Shown here: positions 60,019-64,000 of the stretch, in pieces
Position numbering within the stretch: the stretch's first letter is position 1
Layout: each line of letters starts with the position of its first letter
Assembly: GCF_900100115.1 (NCBI RefSeq)
Contig: NZ_FNKL01000003.1
Location: 310,001-374,000, forward strand
Reading direction: 5' to 3'
DNA from: Chryseobacterium soldanellicola
GTDB taxonomy: Bacteria > Bacteroidota > Bacteroidia > Flavobacteriales > Weeksellaceae
Length of the DNA stretch: 64,000 bases
Program-made: the position numbers and the translations under genes
The notes under the pieces: generated by a model
The model's input: the letters and a program-made list of their open reading frames with translations, nothing else
Told to the model about the DNA's origin: nothing
The model's database searches: none

Positions 60019-61914
60019 TTATTTTACTTCTTCAAAATCTGCATCCTGCACATCTTCTGACCCACCTGCATTACCACCAGCATTTTGACCTGCATCTGCA
60101 CCTTGAGCACCTTGCCCTGCTGCATATAATTCTTCTGAAGCTGCCATCCATGCTGCATCTAAAGCTTCTGTTTTAGCTTTTACATCATCTCCGTTTTTGG
60201 CTTCAAAAGCTGTTTTCAATTCTGCGTGAGCGGCTTCAATTGCTGCTTTTTTGTCAGCAGATAACTTATCACCAAACTCTTTCAACTGCTTTTCAGTCTG
60301 GAAGATCAATCCGTCTGCTTTATTGAAGATTTCAACTTCTTCTTTTTTCTTAGCGTCCGCTGCAGAGTTTTCCTGAGCTTCTTTTTTCATTCTTTCGATT
60401 TCTTCGTCAGAAAGACCTGAAGATGCCTGAATTTTGATCGTCTGCTCTTTACCGGTTCCTTTATCTTTAGCAGAAACGCTTAAGATACCGTTTGCGTCAA
60501 TGTCGAAAGTAACTTCAATTTGAGGAACTCCTCTTGGCGCCGGCGGAATATCCGTAAGATCGAATCTACCGATTTCTTTATTATCGTTGAACATTGGTCT
60601 TTCACCCTGTCCTACTCTGATGCTTACAGCCGGCTGGTTATCAGAAGCTGTAGAGAATACTTCAGATTTTTTAGTTGGGATTGTAGTGTTTGCTTCAATT
60701 AATTTAGTGAAAACAGAACCCATTGTTTCAATACCTAAAGAAAGTGGCGTAACATCTAATAAAAGAACGTCTTTTACATCACCTGTTAAAACACCTCCCT
60801 GGATCGCTGCACCGATTGCTACAACCTCATCCGGATTCACTCCTTTTGAAGGTTTTTTACCGAAGAATTTTTCTACTTCCTCCTGAATGATCGGGATTCT
60901 TGTAGAACCTCCTACCAAGATTACTTCATCAATGTCAGAAGTTGACAAACCTGCATCTTTCAAAGCTTTTGCAACAGGATCCATAGATCTTTTTACCAAA
61001 TCTGCAGATAACTGCTCGAATTTAGCTTTCGTTAAAGTTTTCACCAAGTGTTTAGGACCTGTAGCTGTAGCTGTGATATATGGAAGGTTGATTTCAGTTT
61101 GTGCAGAAGAAGACAATTCGATTTTTGCTTTTTCAGCAGCTTCTTTCAATCTCTGTAATGCAATTGCGTCAGATTTTAATTCTACTCCTTCTTCAGCTTT
61201 GAATTCGTCTGCCATCCAGTTGATGATCACATCATCAAAGTCATCACCTCCTAAGTGCGTATCTCCGTTTGTAGACAATACTTCGAATACACCATCACCT
61301 AAATCAAGGATAGAGATATCGAAAGTACCACCACCAAGGTCATACACCGCAATTTTTTGGTCTTTATGGCTTTTATCCAACCCGTAAGCTAATGCTGCAG
61401 CGGTTGGTTCGTTGATAATTCTTTCTACTGTAAGACCAGCGATTTCTCCTGCTTCTTTAGTAGCTTGTCTCTGAGCATCGTTGAAGTAAGCAGGAACAGT
61501 GATTACCGCTCTTGTCACTTCCTGGCCAAGATAATCTTCAGCAGTTTTCTTCATTTTCTGAAGCGTCATTGCAGAGATTTCCTGTGGAGTATATTCTCTA
61601 TCGTCGATTTTTACTTTTACCGTATCATTTGGTCCTGCTACAACTTCGTAAGGTACTCTAGAAATTTCTTTAGCATCTTCTTTAAAATGAGTTCCTATAA
61701 ATCTTTTGATAGAATATACGGTTTTCTTTGGATTCGTTACAGCCTGTCTTTTTGCAGGATCTCCTACTTTTCTTTCACCATCTTCTGTAAAGGCTACAAT
61801 AGAAGGAGTTGTTCTTTTTCCTTCTGCATTAGGAATTACAACAGGGTCTTTACCCTCCATTACAGCAACACACGAGTTGGTTGTCCCTAAGTCAATTCCA
61901 ATTATTTTACTCAT
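60019..61914 (-). CDS. dnaK: Chaperone DnaK (Hsp70)
   Basis: 631-residue ATP-dependent chaperone. The ATPase domain starts '[20 protein letters not shown]' with '[16 protein letters not shown]' and '[14 protein letters not shown]' near residue 335. The linker '[15 protein letters not shown]' leads to the peptide-binding domain ('[20 protein letters not shown]'), then the helical lid and the Gly-rich end with '[12 protein letters not shown]'. No dnaJ or grpE is visible next to it. It is a single gene with its own terminator. ATG at 61914. Confidence 0.98.
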   Translation of the reverse strand: MSKIIGIDLGTTNSCVAVMEGKDPVVIPNAEGKRTTPSIVAFTEDGERKVGDPAKRQAVTNPKKTVYSIKRFIGTHFKEDAKEISRVPYEVVAGPNDTVKVKIDDREYTPQEISAMTLQKMKKTAEDYLGQEVTRAVITVPAYFNDAQRQATKEAGEIAGLTVERIINEPTAAALAYGLDKSHKDQKIAVYDLGGGTFDISILDLGDGVFEVLSTNGDTHLGGDDFDDVIINWMADEFKAEEGVELKSDAIALQRLKEAAEKAKIELSSSAQTEINLPYITATATGPKHLVKTLTKAKFEQLSADLVKRSMDPVAKALKDAGLSTSDIDEVILVGGSTRIPIIQEEVEKFFGKKPSKGVNPDEVVAIGAAIQGGVLTGDVKDVLLLDVTPLSLGIETMGSVFTKLIEANTTIPTKKSEVFSTASDNQPAVSIRVGQGERPMFNDNKEIGRFDLTDIPPAPRGVPQIEVTFDIDANGILSVSAKDKGTGKEQTIKIQASSGLSDEEIERMKKEAQENSAADAKKKEEVEIFNKADGLIFQTEKQLKEFGDKLSADKKAAIEAAHAELKTAFEAKNGDDVKAKTEALDAAWMAASEELYAAGQGAQGADAGQNAGGNAGGSEDVQDADFEEVK

Positions 61915-61954
61915 AATATTTATATTTTTTCTAATTTTTAAGTTTAATTTACAC

Positions 61955-62004
61955 TGTCAATTTCTCAATATTTGTACCATTTGGGATTTTGTGACAAATT
62001 GACA
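61955..62004. promoter_or_regulatory. Inverted repeat upstream of dnaK
   Basis: TGTCAATTT and AAATTGACA (9-base perfect arms, 32 bases apart) lie 40 to 90 bases upstream of the dnaK ATG. It is not the CIRCE element (TTAGCACTC-N9-GAGTGCTAA). Whether it matters is open. The divergent spacer 61915-62197 is otherwise AT-rich. Confidence 0.3.
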
Positions 62005-62170
62005 CATTAAAATTAAAACCTCGATAAAACCGACATTTTAAGTCTCAATACAAGAAATATTTTCATTACTTACTTGAATATTTCACTGTTCATAAATAGA
62101 TAACTCTCCTTTTATTTAAAAATTAATCAAAGTTTAACCTAAAAAAGTAGATGAAAAACTGATTAATCAT

Positions 62171-62178
62171 TATTTTTG
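62171..62178 (+). promoter_or_regulatory. Predicted -7 element for ppk1
   Basis: TATTTTTG, 19 bases upstream of the ppk1 ATG. No TTG at the expected spacing. Confidence 0.4.
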
Positions 62179-62197
62179 ATAAATTATAAACTAGAGA

Positions 62198-64000
62198 ATG
62201 TCATTACACTTTAATCCGAGAGATATTACATGGCTTGCCTTTAACGAAAGAGTTTTACAGGAAGCGATGGATGAAAATGTGCCTTTGCATCTGAGAATCC
62301 GTTTTTTAGGAATTTTTTCAAACAATTTAGATGAATTTTTCAGAGTGCGTGTTGCCGGATTAAAACGTGCCATGGATTTTAAGGAAAAAGTAATTGCTGA
62401 ATCTTTTTATCAGCCACCTTCAAAAATTCTTCAAAGAATTAACGAAATTGTGATAAAGCAACAGCAGAATTTCGACAAAACCTGGAAAAAAATTCAGGGC
62501 GAAATGGCAGATCATAAAGTTTCTATTAAAACATCAAAGAATTTAACAGCCAAACAAAAAGAATTTGTCAGAAGCTATTTTGATGAAGTCGTAGAATCAA
62601 ATGTCATTCCCATTTTGTTGCATGAAAATACGCCGATGCCCTATTACAGGGATAAAAGTCTTTATTTAGGCGTTGCGATGAGAAAAAAAGACTGGCAGTA
62701 TTCCAGTAATTATGCGATTATTGAAATTCCGTCGCGTTTTGTGGGTAGATTTGTCTTACTTCCGACAGAAGATCCGGAAGAAAAAAATGTAATGTTGCTG
62801 GAAGATGTTATTACCTTCAATTTACCCCATATTTTCTCGTATTTTGGCTATGACGAATTTTCCGCGCATGCTTTTAAAGTAACAAAAGATGCCGAGCTGG
62901 ATCTTGATAATGATATCCGGACCAATTTTGCCGAAAAAATAGAAAAAGGGCTCAAAAACAGACGAAAAGGAAAGCCAACCCGTTTTGTTTTTGATAAAGA
63001 TATGGACAAAGCCTTGCTTGAAATGCTTATCCGAAAATTAAATTTAACAAAAAAAGACAGCATTATTCCTGGTGGTAAGATTCATAATTTTAAACATTTT
63101 ATGGATTTCCCTGATGTTTTTGAAAAATATGAAAGGCCCGTGGAAAGAACTTCTTTCACCCATCCCGCCTTTGAGCACGGAGAAAGAGTGACGGACGTTA
63201 TTTTAAAACATGATGTACTTTTAACGTTTCCTTATCATAAATATAATCCCGTTATTGACCTTCTTCGTGAAGCCGCAATGGATCCTGATGTAAAATCAAT
63301 CCAGATTACGGCATATCGTTTGGCAAGCAGCTCAAAAATCATTAATGCCCTGATTTATGCTGCCAGAAATGGTAAAGAAGTGACGGTAATGCTGGAGCTT
63401 CAGGCAAGATTTGATGAAGAATCCAATCTTAAATGGAAGGAAATGCTGGAACCGGAAGGAATTACTGTACTCGTGGGCCTTCCCGATAAAAAAGTACATG
63501 CAAAATTATGTGTTATTAAGAAAAGATCACATAATAAAACCCTTCAATATGGTTTTGTAAGCACAGGAAATTTTAACGAAAAAACAGCCAGAATCTACGG
63601 AGATCATTTATTAATGACCGCAGACCGTCATATTATGGCAGATATCAATAAGATTTTCAATGTACTGAAAAAACCAAAAGATGAGGATTATTTAACAGTC
63701 TTAAAAACCTGTAAAAACTTATTGGTCTGCCCGCAGTTCATGCGTGAAAAGATTTTTCATCACATTGACAAAGAAATTGAAGAGGCAAAAGCAGGAAGAA
63801 AAGCAGAAATGATCATTAAGGCCAACTCGGTAAGCGACAGGGCCTTAATTGAAAAATTATACGCCGCCGCACAGGCCGGAGTTGTCATCAGAATGATTGT
63901 AAGAGGTATTTACTGCGCTGTTAATCAGAAAGATTTTAAAGAAAAAATCAAGGCAATCAGTATCGTAGACGAATATCTGGAACATGCAAGAGTGATGTAT
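62198..64000 (+). CDS. ppk1: Polyphosphate kinase 1 (partial, right edge)
   Basis: 601 codons are visible and the frame runs off the window. The enzyme makes and uses long-chain polyphosphate from ATP, a phosphate and energy store. It opens 'MSLHFNPRDITWLAFNERVL' with 'FSNNLDEFFRVRVAGLKR', the typical PPK1 N-terminal domain. The phospho-acceptor His434 is in 'DKKVHAKLCVI', followed by 'GNFNEKTARIYGDHLL'; the second active-site His596 lies in 'YLEHARVMY' at the edge. ATG at 62198 with a -7 element just upstream. Divergent from dnaK. Confidence 0.96.
   Translation, partial: MSLHFNPRDITWLAFNERVLQEAMDENVPLHLRIRFLGIFSNNLDEFFRVRVAGLKRAMDFKEKVIAESFYQPPSKILQRINEIVIKQQQNFDKTWKKIQGEMADHKVSIKTSKNLTAKQKEFVRSYFDEVVESNVIPILLHENTPMPYYRDKSLYLGVAMRKKDWQYSSNYAIIEIPSRFVGRFVLLPTEDPEEKNVMLLEDVITFNLPHIFSYFGYDEFSAHAFKVTKDAELDLDNDIRTNFAEKIEKGLKNRRKGKPTRFVFDKDMDKALLEMLIRKLNLTKKDSIIPGGKIHNFKHFMDFPDVFEKYERPVERTSFTHPAFEHGERVTDVILKHDVLLTFPYHKYNPVIDLLREAAMDPDVKSIQITAYRLASSSKIINALIYAARNGKEVTVMLELQARFDEESNLKWKEMLEPEGITVLVGLPDKKVHAKLCVIKKRSHNKTLQYGFVSTGNFNEKTARIYGDHLLMTADRHIMADINKIFNVLKKPKDEDYLTVLKTCKNLLVCPQFMREKIFHHIDKEIEEAKAGRKAEMIIKANSVSDRALIEKLYAAAQAGVVIRMIVRGIYCAVNQKDFKEKIKAISIVDEYLEHARVMY

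Noticed and set aside
60520..61890. Several open frames on the strand opposite dnaK, some over 140 codons
   Set aside because: They are antisense shadows of a highly conserved chaperone with strong codon bias and have Cys/Ser/Phe-rich sequences without domains.
61955..62004. CIRCE/HrcA operator before dnaK
   Set aside because: The sequence does not match TTAGCACTC-N9-GAGTGCTAA; only an unrelated inverted repeat is present.

Overview
The window is low-GC chromosomal DNA from a member of the Bacteroidota, most likely Chryseobacterium or a close relative (Flavobacteriia, Weeksellaceae). The evidence is the gldB/gldC gliding and secretion genes, several secreted proteins ending in type IX secretion (T9SS) C-terminal domains, TonB-dependent receptors paired with surface lipoproteins, a PafA-type alkaline phosphatase, DUF5522 and CCC-motif membrane proteins, and promoters of the Bacteroidota form TTG-N19/20-TAnnTTTG. 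No tRNA, rRNA, CRISPR array or prophage was recognised. The window cuts a gene at each end: the C-terminus of a secreted protein on the left and polyphosphate kinase ppk1 on the right.

Layout. 1-9 kb: GH13 amylase lipoprotein, a PRiA4b-ORF3-like protein, a PhoB/PhoR-like two-component pair, and divergent to it a TonB receptor plus lipoprotein. 9-19 kb: hemL, a LysM glucosaminidase, a D-cysteine desulfhydrase/ACC deaminase-like enzyme, small conserved proteins, two T9SS cargo proteins (one an endonuclease I), an old yellow enzyme and cytidine deaminase. 19.4-22.6 kb: a cobalamin riboswitch controlling a BtuB-like receptor and a BtuG-like propeller lipoprotein. 22.6-31.3 kb: cca, tsaC/sua5, a REP-associated tyrosine transposase with flanking REPs, DinB and GNAT proteins, a cystathionine synthase/lyase, gldC, gldB, an EF-hand/LRR protein and nadE. 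31.4-32.3 kb: a barnase/barstar pair. 32.6-39.4 kb: surface proteins, a TPR-AraC regulator overlapping a paralogue without a DNA-binding domain, and pafA. 39.5-42.6 kb: hypothetical and GNAT genes and a frameshifted S41 peptidase.

42.8-52.4 kb is a regulator-rich accessory region. Four NAD(P)-dependent reductase genes each lie beside a TetR or AraC regulator, and both TetR modules repeat one palindrome in front of regulator and reductase. Between them are a very AT-rich lone gene with a PD-(D/E)XK nuclease signature and a double-glycine-leader cysteine-rich peptide. 52.5-64 kb: mdh, a heme oxygenase/bacteriophytochrome operon, a nucleoid-associated protein, an apparently duplicated cassette of small membrane protein plus a conserved helical protein, thioredoxin, dnaK and ppk1.

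Spacers carry at least three dispersed repeat families and two heptamer tandem repeats. The strongest candidates for under-described biology are the duplicated small-TM/helical-protein cassette (57.9-59.0 kb), the lone nuclease-like gene (44.5-46.3 kb), the duplicated TetR operators and the TPR regulator pair. All functional statements rest on reading motifs by eye; no database search was run.
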